Shown: one piece after another, positions 35,577-46,209 of the stretch | How positions within the stretch are numbered: position 1 is the first letter of the stretch | How the letters are laid out: every line of letters begins with the position of its first letter | Assembly: GCA_965232985.1 (NCBI GenBank) | Contig: CBDDRC010000012.1 | Span: 124,001-188,000 of the forward strand | Origin: JADFDG01 sp965232985 | GTDB taxonomy: Bacteria; Pseudomonadota; Gammaproteobacteria; Pseudomonadales; JADFDG01 | Length of the DNA stretch: 64,000 nucleotides | Reading direction: 5' to 3' | Made by a program: the position numbers and the translations under genes | Notes under the pieces: model-generated | What the model was told of the DNA's origin: nothing | Databases searched by the model: none | Seen by the model: the letters and a program-made list of their open reading frames with translations, nothing else

Positions 35577-37577
35577 TCATTCGGCAAGATCGGGAATTCC
35601 CCGGAAATATGTCAGCGACTGCGGATTGGCCAGCGCATCGGTATTTTTCACCGGTTCGTTGTGGATGACATTGCGTACTGCCAGCTCCACGAGCTTGCCA
35701 CTGAGTGTGCGGGGTATTTCCGGTACCTGCACGATCTTCGCCGGCACGTGGCGCGGCGTGGTATTGGCTCTGATGGTGTTGCGGATTTTTTCCCGCAGGT
35801 TGTCGTCCAGCATGATGCCTGGCCGCATGACCACGAACAGGACAACCCGCTCGTCGCCCTGCCACTGCTGGCTGCAGGCGATCGCTTCGACTACTTCCTC
35901 GACCTTCTCGACTTGCCGATAAATTTCGGCGGTGCCGATCCGCACGCCACCGGGATTGAGTACGGCATCGGAGCGGCCATGGATGATCACGCCGTCGTGG
36001 GTTGCGTGCGCACACAATTCACCGTAGTCGCCCTGTGCCCAGATGCCCTGTGGAAAGCGTTTGCTATCGAAGCGGGAAAAATAGGCCCTGGTGTAATTGG
36101 CGCCGTCCGGATCATTCCAGAAAAATACCGGCATCGAGGGAAACGCAGCGCGGCAGACCAACTCGCCCTTGCCGGTGGCGAGGTGGGCGCCGTCGTCGTC
36201 GACGATGTCGACGTCCATGCCCAGGCCGATGCACTGCAGTTCGCCGCGCCGGACCGGCAGGGTCGGATTGCCGGCCACAAAGCAACTGACGATGTCGGTG
36301 CCGCCAGAAATTGATGACAGGCAGACGTCCGTTTTGATGTCGCGGTAAACGTAGTCGAAATTTTCGTGCAGCAGCGGTGAGCCTGTGGAGAGGATGGTGC
36401 GCAGCTTTCCAAGCGCATGTGTTGCCCGCGGTTTGGTGCCGGATTTTTCCAGCGCAGCGATATACTTTGCGCTGGTGCCGAAGATCGTGATGCCTTCGGC
36501 TTCTGCCATATCCCACAGCACCGACGACGTGGGCGCGAATGGCGAGCCGTCGTAGAGCACGACAGTGGCGCCGGTCATAAGCCCGGACACCAGCCAGTTC
36601 CACATCATCCAGCCACAGGTCGTGTAGTAGAAGAATACGTCGTACTCGTGCAGATCTGTATGTAGAAATAATTCCTTGGCATGCTGCAACAATGTGCCGC
36701 CGGCGCCATGCACGATGCATTTCGGCACGCCAGTGGTGCCGGACGAATACAGGATATAAAGGGGATGCCCGAAAGCCAGTTGCGTGAAGGCAAGTGGTGT
36801 AGCGGGCGCGTCAGCGAGGTATTCGTGGTAATGCACAGCGCTGACACCGCGTTGGGCGTCGGCGAGGCCATCAAGCACCGGCATGGCATCGCGATATGCC
36901 ACCACGACGATTTTTTCGAGCGATGGCAGTTGCGCGCAAATTTCCCGCAGCCGTTGCAGGGTATCGATTTCCTTACCGTTGTACAGGTAACCGTCGGCAC
37001 AGAAGAGCATGCGTGGTGCAATCTGACCGAAGCGGTCGAGCACGCCGTTGCTGCCAAAATCCGGTGAGCAGGATGACCAGATGGCACCGAGGCTGGTAGT
37101 TGCCAGCATGGCAACCACGGCTTCGGCGATGTTCGGCATGAAGCCGGCAATGCGATCGCCTGGCTGGATACCGTGCGTGCGCAACTGCGCGGCGAGCCGG
37201 CGTACCGCCTCGCGCAACTGGTCGTGCGTGAGCGTGCAGTGGCGGCCCTGTTCGTGACGGCTGATCAGGGCGAGCCTGTCACCGCCATGCCGCAACAGGT
37301 TCTCGGCGAAATTCAGGCGCGCGCCTGGGAACCACTGTTGCTCGCGCAGTTTGCTGCTTTTGTTGCAGATAGCTGTGGGTGGCATACCGGCGATGATGCC
37401 GGCATCGGCCCATATTGCCTGCCAAAACGCATCAGGATGGTCGCAGCTCCAGCGATGGAAAGCGCGATAGTCGGGAAAGCGTACCCCTGCGGTTGCTTCG
37501 ATCTGGCGCTGTAACTGCGTGATGCGGCTGGCGGCGATGCGGGTGGCCGCAGGTTGCCAAAGGACGGGATTATTCAT
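35577..37577 (-). CDS. aacS: Acetoacetyl-CoA synthetase
   Basis: Adenylate-forming enzyme of 666 residues that activates acetoacetate with ATP and CoA. It has LYILYSSGTTGVPKCIVHGAGG, ISGGTDIVSCFVAGN and the C-terminal GRSDAVLNPGGVRIGTAEIY motif; the ~650-residue length and N-terminal FPDYRAFHRWS fit AacS rather than acetyl-CoA synthetase. It is last in the liu operon, 21 bases after liuD, and would reactivate acetoacetate produced by leucine degradation via HMG-CoA cleavage. Confidence 0.9.
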   Translation of the reverse strand: MNNPVLWQPAATRIAASRITQLQRQIEATAGVRFPDYRAFHRWSCDHPDAFWQAIWADAGIIAGMPPTAICNKSSKLREQQWFPGARLNFAENLLRHGGDRLALISRHEQGRHCTLTHDQLREAVRRLAAQLRTHGIQPGDRIAGFMPNIAEAVVAMLATTSLGAIWSSCSPDFGSNGVLDRFGQIAPRMLFCADGYLYNGKEIDTLQRLREICAQLPSLEKIVVVAYRDAMPVLDGLADAQRGVSAVHYHEYLADAPATPLAFTQLAFGHPLYILYSSGTTGVPKCIVHGAGGTLLQHAKELFLHTDLHEYDVFFYYTTCGWMMWNWLVSGLMTGATVVLYDGSPFAPTSSVLWDMAEAEGITIFGTSAKYIAALEKSGTKPRATHALGKLRTILSTGSPLLHENFDYVYRDIKTDVCLSSISGGTDIVSCFVAGNPTLPVRRGELQCIGLGMDVDIVDDDGAHLATGKGELVCRAAFPSMPVFFWNDPDGANYTRAYFSRFDSKRFPQGIWAQGDYGELCAHATHDGVIIHGRSDAVLNPGGVRIGTAEIYRQVEKVEEVVEAIACSQQWQGDERVVLFVVMRPGIMLDDNLREKIRNTIRANTTPRHVPAKIVQVPEIPRTLSGKLVELAVRNVIHNEPVKNTDALANPQSLTYFRGIPDLAE

Positions 37578-37598
37578 CGGTCGATCGTCAAGGATCTC

Positions 37599-39590
37599 TC
37601 AAGAGGCGAGTTCAAAGACCAGCAACACAACGCCCTCATCGACGAGCGCGCCTTCGGCGCAGAGAAATTCGCGTACCGTGCCGTCGGCTGGTGCGCAGAT
37701 CGGATGTTCCATTTTCATCGCCTCCATGATCACCAGCGGTTGATTGCGTTTTACCCGCGCGCCGGCGGCGACCAGCAGGGCAACGATGCGGCCGTGCATG
37801 GGTGCCTTGCAGTCGCCGCCTTGGCCGGCATCAGTGGCCTCACCGGCAACCGGTGGAATGACCAGCGCGTAATGCTCGCCGCGCAGCCACACATGTACAA
37901 CGTTGCCCAGGCGCTGCGTCCAGGTTTGATCGTGCCGTTCGCCGAGTTCGACCTGATAGTGGCCATCGTCACGCGCGCTGAGACGTATCGACAGTGTTTG
38001 CTTGCCGAGGGTGACGAGCGATCTGCCATCTGTTGTCGGTACGACCGACTGCCGCAGACTCTCCCCGCGATACGTGAGCACGACCGGCTGGCGGCGTGCG
38101 CCGGTGGGCTCCCAGGAATCCAGCGCCTCCCACGGTGACCAGGGATCGCTGGCATGCTGGCGCGGCGTTGCCGCCGTCGGCGAGGTGGCAATCTGTACGG
38201 CGGCGATGGCGGCGGCCACGTGCAGGCCGGCAGGATCGGCAGTGAGGATGTCGGCGTGCCGTTCAAGAAAACGCGTGTCGAGATCGGCGTCGAGGAACGG
38301 CGCGCTGGACACGATGCGGTGCAGGTAAGGCACGTTGACCGTGATGCCGGCGATGCGGGTGTCACGCAGTGCCTGCGCGAGACGGGCGGCGGCCTCGCGG
38401 CGATTGGCGCCGTGGCAGATCAGCTTGGCCACCATCGGGTCGTAGAACGGGCTGATGGTATCGCCCTCGATGACGCCGGTATCGAGGCGAACATCGCCGG
38501 CAACAGCCGGTGTACGCATCACCGTGACGGTGCCGGTCGATGGCAGGAAGTTGTGGTCGGTATCCTCGGCACAGATACGCACTTCGATGGCGTGCCCATT
38601 GATCTGTAACTGATCCTGGGTGCGCGGCAGTTTTTCGCCACCGGCAACACGGATTTGCCATTCGACCAGATCCTGGCCGGTAATCAGTTCGGTTACGGGA
38701 TGCTCCACCTGCAGACGGGTGTTCATCTCCATGAAGTAAAAATCACCGGTCACATCGAGCAGGAACTCGACGGTGCCGGCGCCCTCGTAGCCGATGGCCT
38801 GCGCAGCTTTCACAGCGGCATCGCCCATTTTTTTGCGCAGTACCGGTGTCATGCCCGGCGCTGGCGCTTCTTCGACGATCTTTTGATGGCGGCGCTGGAT
38901 CGAGCAGTCACGTTCGAACAGGTAGACGCCGTTGCCGTGCGTATCGCAAAACACCTGCACTTCGACATGGCGTGGGCGTTGCAGGTATTTTTCGGCGAGC
39001 ATGGTGTCGTCGCCAAAAGAATTCATCGCTTCGCGGCGCGCAGCGGCGAGGGCATCGGCAAATTCCGCTTCTGAGAGCACCGCGCGCATGCCCTTGCCGC
39101 CGCCGCCGGCAGCGGCCTTGAGCAGCACCGGAAAGCCGATGCGTTTTGCCTCGACGAGCAGGCGGGCGTCGTCCTGCTGCTCGCCGTGATAACCAGGCAC
39201 CAGTGGGACGCCGGCATGTGCCATCAGCCGTTTGGCGGCAGATTTCGAGCCCATGGCCTCGATGGCGGCCGGCGGCGGGCCGATGAAATCGATGCCGGCA
39301 TTGCGACAGGCTTGCGCAAATTTTGCATTTTCGGACAAAAATCCGTAGCCGGGATGAATCGCGTCAGCGCCGACACTTTTTGCCGCGGCGATTATTTTTT
39401 CGATGATGAGATAGGTTTCGCGCGGCAGGTTGCCGGGCAGATGCACCGATTCGTCCGCCTGCAGCCGGTGCTGGGCGTTGCAATCGGCATCGGAATACAG
39501 GGCGACCGTGGCAATGCCGAGCCGGCGGCAGGTGCGAATGACACGGCAGGCAATTTCGCCGCGATTGGCAATGAGAATTTTCTTGAACAT
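37599..39590 (-). CDS. liuD: 3-methylcrotonyl-CoA carboxylase, biotin-containing alpha subunit
   Basis: 663-residue subunit combining biotin carboxylase (MFKKILIANRGEIACRVIRTCRRLG, AAGGGGKGMR, EMNTRLQVEHPVTE) and a C-terminal biotinyl domain with Lys626 in MEAMKMEHP. It carboxylates biotin with ATP and bicarbonate for methylcrotonyl-CoA carboxylation in leucine catabolism. Family members act on acetyl-, propionyl-, geranyl- or methylcrotonyl-CoA; the neighbours isovaleryl-CoA dehydrogenase and carboxyltransferase support methylcrotonyl-CoA. 11 bases after liuB. Confidence 0.9.
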   Translation of the reverse strand: MFKKILIANRGEIACRVIRTCRRLGIATVALYSDADCNAQHRLQADESVHLPGNLPRETYLIIEKIIAAAKSVGADAIHPGYGFLSENAKFAQACRNAGIDFIGPPPAAIEAMGSKSAAKRLMAHAGVPLVPGYHGEQQDDARLLVEAKRIGFPVLLKAAAGGGGKGMRAVLSEAEFADALAAARREAMNSFGDDTMLAEKYLQRPRHVEVQVFCDTHGNGVYLFERDCSIQRRHQKIVEEAPAPGMTPVLRKKMGDAAVKAAQAIGYEGAGTVEFLLDVTGDFYFMEMNTRLQVEHPVTELITGQDLVEWQIRVAGGEKLPRTQDQLQINGHAIEVRICAEDTDHNFLPSTGTVTVMRTPAVAGDVRLDTGVIEGDTISPFYDPMVAKLICHGANRREAAARLAQALRDTRIAGITVNVPYLHRIVSSAPFLDADLDTRFLERHADILTADPAGLHVAAAIAAVQIATSPTAATPRQHASDPWSPWEALDSWEPTGARRQPVVLTYRGESLRQSVVPTTDGRSLVTLGKQTLSIRLSARDDGHYQVELGERHDQTWTQRLGNVVHVWLRGEHYALVIPPVAGEATDAGQGGDCKAPMHGRIVALLVAAGARVKRNQPLVIMEAMKMEHPICAPADGTVREFLCAEGALVDEGVVLLVFELAS

Positions 39591-39601
39591 GAGTGCTGGC
39601 C

Positions 39602-41208
<1,607 letters not shown>

Positions 41209-41209
<1 letters not shown>

Positions 41210-42378
41210 CAGGTGGATTCCTTGAACAGCTCGCGCCCGATCAGCATGCGGCGAATTTCGCTGGTGCCGGCACCGATTTCGTACAGTTTGGCATCGCGCA
41301 GCAGGCGGCCGGTCGGGTAATCGTTGATGTAGCCGTTGCCACCCAGACATTGAATCGCGTCGAGTGCCATTTGCGTGGCGTTTTCGGCGGTGTAGAGAAT
41401 CACGCCGGCGGCATCCTTGCGGCTGGTTTCCTTGCGGTCGCAGGCTTTCGCCACCGCATAAAGGTAGGCGCGCGAGGCGTTCAGCGTTACGTACATGTCG
41501 GCGAGTTTGCCCTGCATCAACTGAAATTCGCCGATGGCCTGACCGAATTGCTTGCGTTCATGCACATAGGGCAGTACTACGTCCATGCAGGCCTGCATGA
41601 TGCCGATGCAGGCGCCGGAGAGCACTGTGCGCTCGTAATCGAGGCCGCTCATCAGCACGCGCACGCCATCGCCGACCTTGCCGAGTACGTTTTCCTCAGG
41701 CACCTCACAATCCACGAAGACCAGTTCGCAGGTATTCGACCCGCGCATCCCCAGCTTGTCGAGTTTTGGCGAACGCGAAAACCCTTGCCAGTCACGCTCG
41801 ACGATGAAAGCGGTGATGCCGCGCGGGCCGGCGTTGATGTCGGTCTTGGCATAGATCACATAGGTGTGGGCATCCGGGCCATTGGTGATCCACATCTTGT
41901 TGCCGTTGAGCACGAAGCGGTCGCCTTTGCGGTCGGCGCGCAGTTTCATGCTGACGACATCGGAGCCGGCGCCCGGCTCGCTCATCGCGAGTGCGCCAAT
42001 CTGTTCGCCGCTGATGAGTTTCGGCAAGTATTTTGTGCGCTGCGCCGGATTCCCGTTGAGGAAAATCTGATTCACGCACAGGTTCGAATGGGCGCCATAG
42101 GAGAGGCAGACGGAGGCCGACGCGCGCGAGAGTTCTTCCATGACGATGGCGTGCGCGAGGTAGCCCATCGCCACGCCGCCGTACTCCTCGGAGACGGTCA
42201 TGCCGAGCAGGCCCAGATCGCCCATCTTGCGCCACAGATCCATCGGGAACTGGTTGCTGCGGTCGATCTCGGCCGCGCGTGGCGCGACTTCCTTCTGGGC
42301 GAACTGATACACGGTGTCGCGCAGTGCGTCGATGGTATCGCCGAGGTCGAAGCGGAGCATGGGGTAGCTGGCGTTCAT
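41209..42378 (-). CDS. liuA: Isovaleryl-CoA dehydrogenase
   Basis: Acyl-CoA dehydrogenase of 389 residues oxidising isovaleryl-CoA to methylcrotonyl-CoA, passing electrons to ETF. Catalytic Glu249 lies in LDYERTVLSG, the unusual position that marks isovaleryl-CoA dehydrogenases; also seen are MSEPGAGSDVVSM, IMQACMDVVLPYVHERKQFG and QCLGGNGYINDYPTGRLLRDAKL. ATG at 42378 follows GGAG at normal distance. First gene of the liu operon and divergent from an NAD(P)-binding protein gene. Confidence 0.93.
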
Positions 42379-42513
42379 CGCGGGTCTCCAGTGGCGGGGG
42401 ACGGTTCGGGTGGCAGGGATGTGCGGGTGCGGCGCCGTGCTGCGGCAACCGCTCAGAGCCAGCACGTCTGCAATGCGGTAGCGGATGCCGAGGAGGCCGG
42501 ATTATGGGTATCG

Positions 42514-42529
42514 TTTACCGCAGCGTAAA
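42514..42529. promoter_or_regulatory. Inverted repeat in the liuA upstream region
   Basis: TTTAC (42514-42518) and GTAAA (42525-42529) separated by six bases, 136 bases before liuA. MerR-type LiuR regulators often control liu operons; whether this is such a box cannot be decided here, and no liuR gene lies in the window. The rest of the 266-base gap shows nothing clear. Confidence 0.35.
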
Positions 42530-42644
42530 GTACGGCCGGGCGGTCTGTGGCGGGCTTATTTGGCACGGCACGCGCGGCAGACCGACAGACCCCATCATCG
42601 TGCCAGGCCAGCCGCAGAACCCGGCACAGACACAGGAGAACGCC

Positions 42645-43328
42645 ATGACGCGCGCAAACCCCCGGCCTTGCCACGCCCTGCTGTTCGGCGCCAGCGGCCT
42701 GGTCGGCACGCACTTGTTGCAGCAACTGCTGGCCAGTCCGGATATTGCCCGAGTCACGGCGGCCACGCGCAAGCCGTTGTTGGTGCGCGATCCCAAACTC
42801 AACAACCTGGTGAGCGATTTTTCCCGCTTCGAGCAGCGCGAGTGGCCCGCTGCGGTCGACGTCGCCTTCTCCTGCCTTGGTACGACGCTCAAGCAGGCCG
42901 GCAGCCGCGCCGCCTTCCACGCCGTCGATCACGATCTCGTGCTGCGTTGCGCCGGCTGGGCGCAACAACTCGGCGCACAGCATTTTCTCGCGGTGTCAGC
43001 CATCGGCATCAGCAAGCATTCGCTGGTGTATTACAACCGGGTAAAGGCCGAGACCGAACAGGATCTTGCGGCGCTTGGATTTTTGCGGCTCACGCTGATG
43101 CAGCCATCCTTGCTGCTCGGTGAGCGTGGCGGCAGGTACCGTCCCGGCGAGGCACTGGCCACTCGGCTGGCGCCAGTACTCGGCCCGTTGCTGGCCGGGC
43201 CGCTGTCGGCTTATGCGCCGGTGCAGGCTGCCGACGTCGCGCAAGCCATGCTGGCGCGCGCGCTGGCGCCGGCAGATGCAGGCATTGAGCGCCTGCGTTA
43301 CCGCGATATCATGCGCCTGGCGCGCTGA
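42645..43328 (+). CDS. NAD(P)-binding Rossmann protein (YbjT/HTATIP2-like)
   Basis: Atypical short-chain dehydrogenase-like protein of 227 residues. FGASGLVGTHLLQQLL near residue 11 is the nucleotide-binding GxxGxxG; AFSCLGTTLKQAGSRAAFHAVDHDL and AVSAIGISKHSLVYYNRVKAETEQDL match the HTATIP2/YbjT-like group. Enzyme activity is unknown. ATG at 42645 follows CAGGAG; longer upstream frames overlap liuA. rraA follows 45 bases later. Confidence 0.8.
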   Translation: MTRANPRPCHALLFGASGLVGTHLLQQLLASPDIARVTAATRKPLLVRDPKLNNLVSDFSRFEQREWPAAVDVAFSCLGTTLKQAGSRAAFHAVDHDLVLRCAGWAQQLGAQHFLAVSAIGISKHSLVYYNRVKAETEQDLAALGFLRLTLMQPSLLLGERGGRYRPGEALATRLAPVLGPLLAGPLSAYAPVQAADVAQAMLARALAPADAGIERLRYRDIMRLAR

Positions 43329-43372
43329 TTTGCTTGGCTGCCCATCCCCTTTCTGCTCAGGAGACTGCTTTC

Positions 43373-43852
43373 GTGAATTTCGTGACCTGTGATCTCTGCG
43401 ACGAGAACCCGGAAGATGTGCATGTGTGCGAGCCGATGTTCAACCAGTTCGGCGGTCGCGAGTGTTTCGGCGGCGAGATCGTCACCGCCAAGTGTTTTGA
43501 GGACAACTCGCGGGTGAAGGAAATGCTCGGCACGCCTGGCACAGGGAAGGTGCTGGTGGTCGATGGCGGCGGCTCGCTGCGCTGCGCATTGCTCGGCGAC
43601 ATGATCGGCGAGGATGCCGTGAAGAATGGTTGGGAAGGGGTGATCGTCCATGGCTGTGTACGCGACGTCGATGCGCTGGGTACGCTGGACCTCGGCGTGC
43701 AGGCCATTGCTTCGATCCCGCTCAAGAGCAACCGGCGCGGCGAAGGCCAGCTGAATATCGCGGTGACTTTCGGCGGCGTTACGTTCCGCCCGGGGGAATA
43801 TGTTTACGCGGACAACAACGGCGTGATTGTCTCGGCAAAAAAACTGCTCTGA
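43373..43852 (+). CDS. rraA: Regulator of ribonuclease activity A
   Basis: Trimeric protein of 159 residues that binds and inhibits RNase E in E. coli; a related group has 4-hydroxy-4-methyl-2-oxoglutarate aldolase activity. It has TCDLCDENPEDVHV, FGGREcFGGEIVTAKCFEDNS, VDGGGSLRCALLGD, WEGVIVHGCVRDVDAL and GGVTFRPGEYVYADNNG. GTG at 43373 is chosen because AGGAG lies about 9 bases upstream and the family starts here. RNase E, its target, is also in this window. Confidence 0.9.
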   Translation: MNFVTCDLCDENPEDVHVCEPMFNQFGGRECFGGEIVTAKCFEDNSRVKEMLGTPGTGKVLVVDGGGSLRCALLGDMIGEDAVKNGWEGVIVHGCVRDVDALGTLDLGVQAIASIPLKSNRRGEGQLNIAVTFGGVTFRPGEYVYADNNGVIVSAKKLL

Positions 43853-43872
43853 TGCGTTTCGGGTAAATCCGG

Positions 43873-44424
43873 TCAGATGAGGTACGGTTTCAGGCGCTCT
43901 TCGATCGTTTTCTGGATGCTGCGTTTTTCCAGATCCGACTGCTTGGTCAGTATGGGCAGCACGACGCGGTGCAGGTGCAGGGCCGGTTGTGATTTTTTGA
44001 ACTCGCGCAGGTCGCCCTTGGTGACCACGGGCAGGAACGGGTCGTCCGGGCGCTGGCGTTTGCGGATGGCATTGAGAGCAACTTTCAGCGGCACTTCCTT
44101 GCTGCTGCCATCCTTGAGCGGGATATGCAGCAACAGCGCGCCGCTGTCGTTCGGCAGGATCAGGAAGCCGGTTTGCTTGACCGCATTTTCCGGAATGTGG
44201 TTGAAGGTATCGTGGAAGGCGTAGGGGTTCGGCAGGATCAACAACTTGCGGGCGTTGTCTTCCGGCACAATGATTTCATAGTTGCTGTACAACTGCTGCA
44301 CCGGCCCCGAGTAGACGCACAGCGTTTTCTGGAACTGCATTACAAAGCGGGTGGCGCGCTGATGGTCGGAAACCTTCTCAAGGCTCCAGACTAGATGTTC
44401 ATTCTGGCCCGACGCGCTCGTCAT
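43873..44424 (-). CDS. Protein of unknown function
   Basis: I do not recognise this 183-residue protein. It has no signal peptide or transmembrane helix. The middle, YEIIVPEDNARKLLILPNPYAFHDTF, and the repeated LILPN-type strands suggest a beta-rich globular domain; the C-terminus is basic/helical (LTKQSDLEKRSIQKTIEERLKPYLI). It is convergent with rraA (20-base gap) and upstream of the mdh terminator. The ATG has no clear ribosome site, so the start is uncertain; Met29 is an alternative. Normal codon use suggests a real gene. Confidence 0.6.
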   Translation of the reverse strand: MTSASGQNEHLVWSLEKVSDHQRATRFVMQFQKTLCVYSGPVQQLYSNYEIIVPEDNARKLLILPNPYAFHDTFNHIPENAVKQTGFLILPNDSGALLLHIPLKDGSSKEVPLKVALNAIRKRQRPDDPFLPVVTKGDLREFKKSQPALHLHRVVLPILTKQSDLEKRSIQKTIEERLKPYLI

Positions 44425-44566
44425 CTCGTAACCCCGGGTGTCTCATGCAAGGTGGCCCCGATTGTGGGGGACAGGCGCATGCAAGGGAAGGCGCTATGTC
44501 ATGCAAATGGCCCGTACATCGCAGCAGCCTGCTGCCTGAATACGCGGGCGCTGTTGCCCGGCAATG

Positions 44567-44597
44567 AAAAGGCCCGCAGTGCGCGGGCCTTTTTGGT
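44567..44597 (-). terminator. Intrinsic terminator downstream of mdh
   Basis: AAAAGGCCCGC (44567-44577), 5-base loop, GCGGGCC then TTTTT. The A-run on the plus strand gives the U tract for the minus-strand mdh transcript. Confidence 0.88.
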
Positions 44598-44608
44598 TAC
44601 TGCGTGCT

Positions 44609-45589
44609 TCAGGGCAGCAGGTGCTGCACGGCGTCGCGCTCTTCCTGCAGTTCCTTCTCGGTGGCCTTCATCCTGGCACGCGAAAACTCGCTGATTTGCA
44701 GGCCCTGGACAATCGCCCAGTCGCCACCCTTGCAGGTGACCGGGAAGGAGTAGATCAGGCCCTTGTCGATGCCGTAGGAGCCGTCGGAGTAGACGCCCAT
44801 CGATACCCAGTCGCCCTCGGCGGTGCCCAGCGCCCAGGTACGCATATGGTCAATGGCGGCATTGGCGGCAGACGCAGCCGAAGACGCGCCGCGCGCCTTG
44901 ATCACGGCGGCGCCGCGCTGCTGCACGGTCGGGATGAACTCCTGTTCGTACCAGGCGTTGTCGACCAGGCTGCTGGCGGCCTTGCCGTTGACGGTGGTGT
45001 TGGCGATGTCCGGGTATTGCGTGGAGCTGTGGTTACCCCAGATGGTCATCTTTTTGATGTGATTGATGGAGGTGCCGGTTTTCGCGCCGAGTTGCGACAG
45101 CGCCCGGTTGTGATCCAGACGGGTCATGGCAGTGAAATTGCGCGGATCAAGACCCGGTGCGTTGCGCTGGGCAATCAGCGAGTTGGTATTGGCCGGGTTG
45201 CCGACCACCAGCACCTTGACATTGCGCGAGGCAACTTCGTTCAGTGCCTTACCCTGCACGGAGAAAATCGCGGCGTTGGCTTCCAGCAGATCCTTGCGCT
45301 CCATGCCCGGGCCGCGCGGGCGGGCGCCGACGAGCAGGGCGTAGTCGATATCCTTGAAGGCCACTTTCGGGTCGTCGGTGAGTACCATGCCGGCCAGCAG
45401 CGGGAAGGCGCAGTCGTCCAGTTCCATTGCCACGCCCTGCAACGCACCGAGCGCCGGGGTGATTTCCAGCATCTGCAGAATCACCGGCTGGTCCGGGCCG
45501 AGCATCGAGCCGGAAGCAATGCGGAACAGCAGGGAATAACTGATCTGGCCGGCGGCGCCGGTCACGGCCACGCGTACGGGCTTCTTCAT
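44609..45589 (-). CDS. mdh: Malate dehydrogenase (NAD)
   Basis: TCA-cycle enzyme of 326 residues, interconverting malate and oxaloacetate. MKKPVRVAVTGAAGQISYSLLFRIASG is the N-terminal NAD-binding motif of the cytosolic/Xanthomonas-Burkholderia type rather than the E. coli type; LVGARPRGPGMERKDLL, LDHNRALSQ and the catalytic His in IWGNHSSTQYPD are present. ATG at 45589 follows GGAG; upstream in-frame sequence has no homology and crosses the promoter. Confidence 0.95.
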   Translation of the reverse strand: MKKPVRVAVTGAAGQISYSLLFRIASGSMLGPDQPVILQMLEITPALGALQGVAMELDDCAFPLLAGMVLTDDPKVAFKDIDYALLVGARPRGPGMERKDLLEANAAIFSVQGKALNEVASRNVKVLVVGNPANTNSLIAQRNAPGLDPRNFTAMTRLDHNRALSQLGAKTGTSINHIKKMTIWGNHSSTQYPDIANTTVNGKAASSLVDNAWYEQEFIPTVQQRGAAVIKARGASSAASAANAAIDHMRTWALGTAEGDWVSMGVYSDGSYGIDKGLIYSFPVTCKGGDWAIVQGLQISEFSRARMKATEKELQEERDAVQHLLP

Positions 45590-45667
45590 CGGAGGGTCTC
45601 CACGGGAGGGTTTGGTGGTCGCGGCGACGGTGTCTTGTAGACGTCCGGTCGCGAACGGGCGGCGCGG

Positions 45668-45696
45668 ATTATAGGGGCTGGGAGGGCGTGGGGTAA
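45668..45696 (-). promoter_or_regulatory. Promoter of mdh
   Basis: Perfect TATAAT on the minus strand (45668-45673) with TTACCC 17 bases upstream (45691-45696). Start expected near 45661, giving a leader of about 70 nt. Confidence 0.6.
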
Positions 45697-45751
45697 CTGC
45701 GAATTGCGGCGGGTTCATCCACCTCCGCGCGCCGGCTGGCCCGGGTGGGTG

Positions 45752-45785
45752 TCCGGGCTCCGCTCGCTTTCGCTCGGGACCCGGA
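45752..45785. repeat. Imperfect palindrome upstream of mdh
   Basis: Arms TCCGGG (45752-45757) and CCCGGA (45780-45785) enclose a CGCTCG...CGCTCG core. It looks like a REP-type intergenic palindrome, but no second copy was seen in the window. The surrounding 45697-45960 holds no gene; it becomes AT-rich toward 45905-45950. Confidence 0.35.
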
Positions 45786-45960
45786 TCACGCCACCCGGCC
45801 GCGCCGGGGAGGGCAGGTGCGTGATCGCGTTCTTGCGGCGCCCTGTGGCGGTGCGTTGGGTTTGGGGCGTGCCCGGTGGTGTGCACGGTGGCGGGTATTT
45901 GTGCGTCAATTTACTTTAACAATCATTAATAACTAATTGAATAATAACAGTTCACAGGGT

Positions 45961-45977
45961 TTGGCAAGCCTCTTGCT
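45961..45977 (+). promoter_or_regulatory. Sigma-54 promoter of the guanidine ABC substrate-binding gene
   Basis: TTGGCAAGCCTCTTGCT fits the RpoN consensus (TGGCACG-N4-TTGCW) with one mismatch; GG (45963-45964) and GC (45975-45976) have the required 10-base spacing. An AT-rich stretch lies just upstream. Transcription would start near 45988, 55 bases before the guanidine-I riboswitch. Confidence 0.75.
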
Positions 45978-46042
45978 CTGATTGTTGTGTGCGCTTGCCG
46001 TCCGTCGTGGCCTCGCGGCCCGGGGACTTACAGCATTCGCAA

Positions 46043-46150
46043 GGCGTCTAGGGTTCCGGCCGGTTCGAGATGAAGCGGTGCTGGTCCGAGAGTCGCCGGC
46101 CTGCCGGGATGGCGGGTTGCACGGAGGGATAAAAGCCCGGGAGATCCGCG
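46043..46150 (+). ncRNA. Guanidine-I (ykkC) riboswitch 1
   Basis: Contains the conserved ykkC blocks in order: CTAGGGTTCCGG (46048-46059), TGGTCCGAGAG (46082-46092), ACGGAGGGATAAAAGCCCGG (from 46131 region) and GGGAGA (46139-46144). Guanidinium-binding ON switches of this class precede guanidine carboxylase and transport genes. The aptamer ends about 60 bases before the substrate-binding gene. A 9-nt sequence AGGCGTCTA occurs at 46042-46050 (5' side of P1) and again at 46162-46170, suggesting strand competition as expression platform. Confidence 0.93.
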
Positions 46151-46209
46151 AACGTGTCGACAGGCGTCTACAGCCCCGCTCCCCACGGAGCCCACTTGAG
46201 GATCGACCC

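Noticed and set aside
44037..44050. GGACGACC on the minus strand resembling a mini-ykkC loop
   Set aside because: Inside a coding region, flanks do not extend the stem, and no second hairpin is near.
45839..45855. NtrC-like repeat upstream of the 45961 sigma-54 promoter
   Set aside because: On the minus strand it matches only 13 of 17 consensus positions; too weak to list as a site, though its distance (about -140) is suitable.
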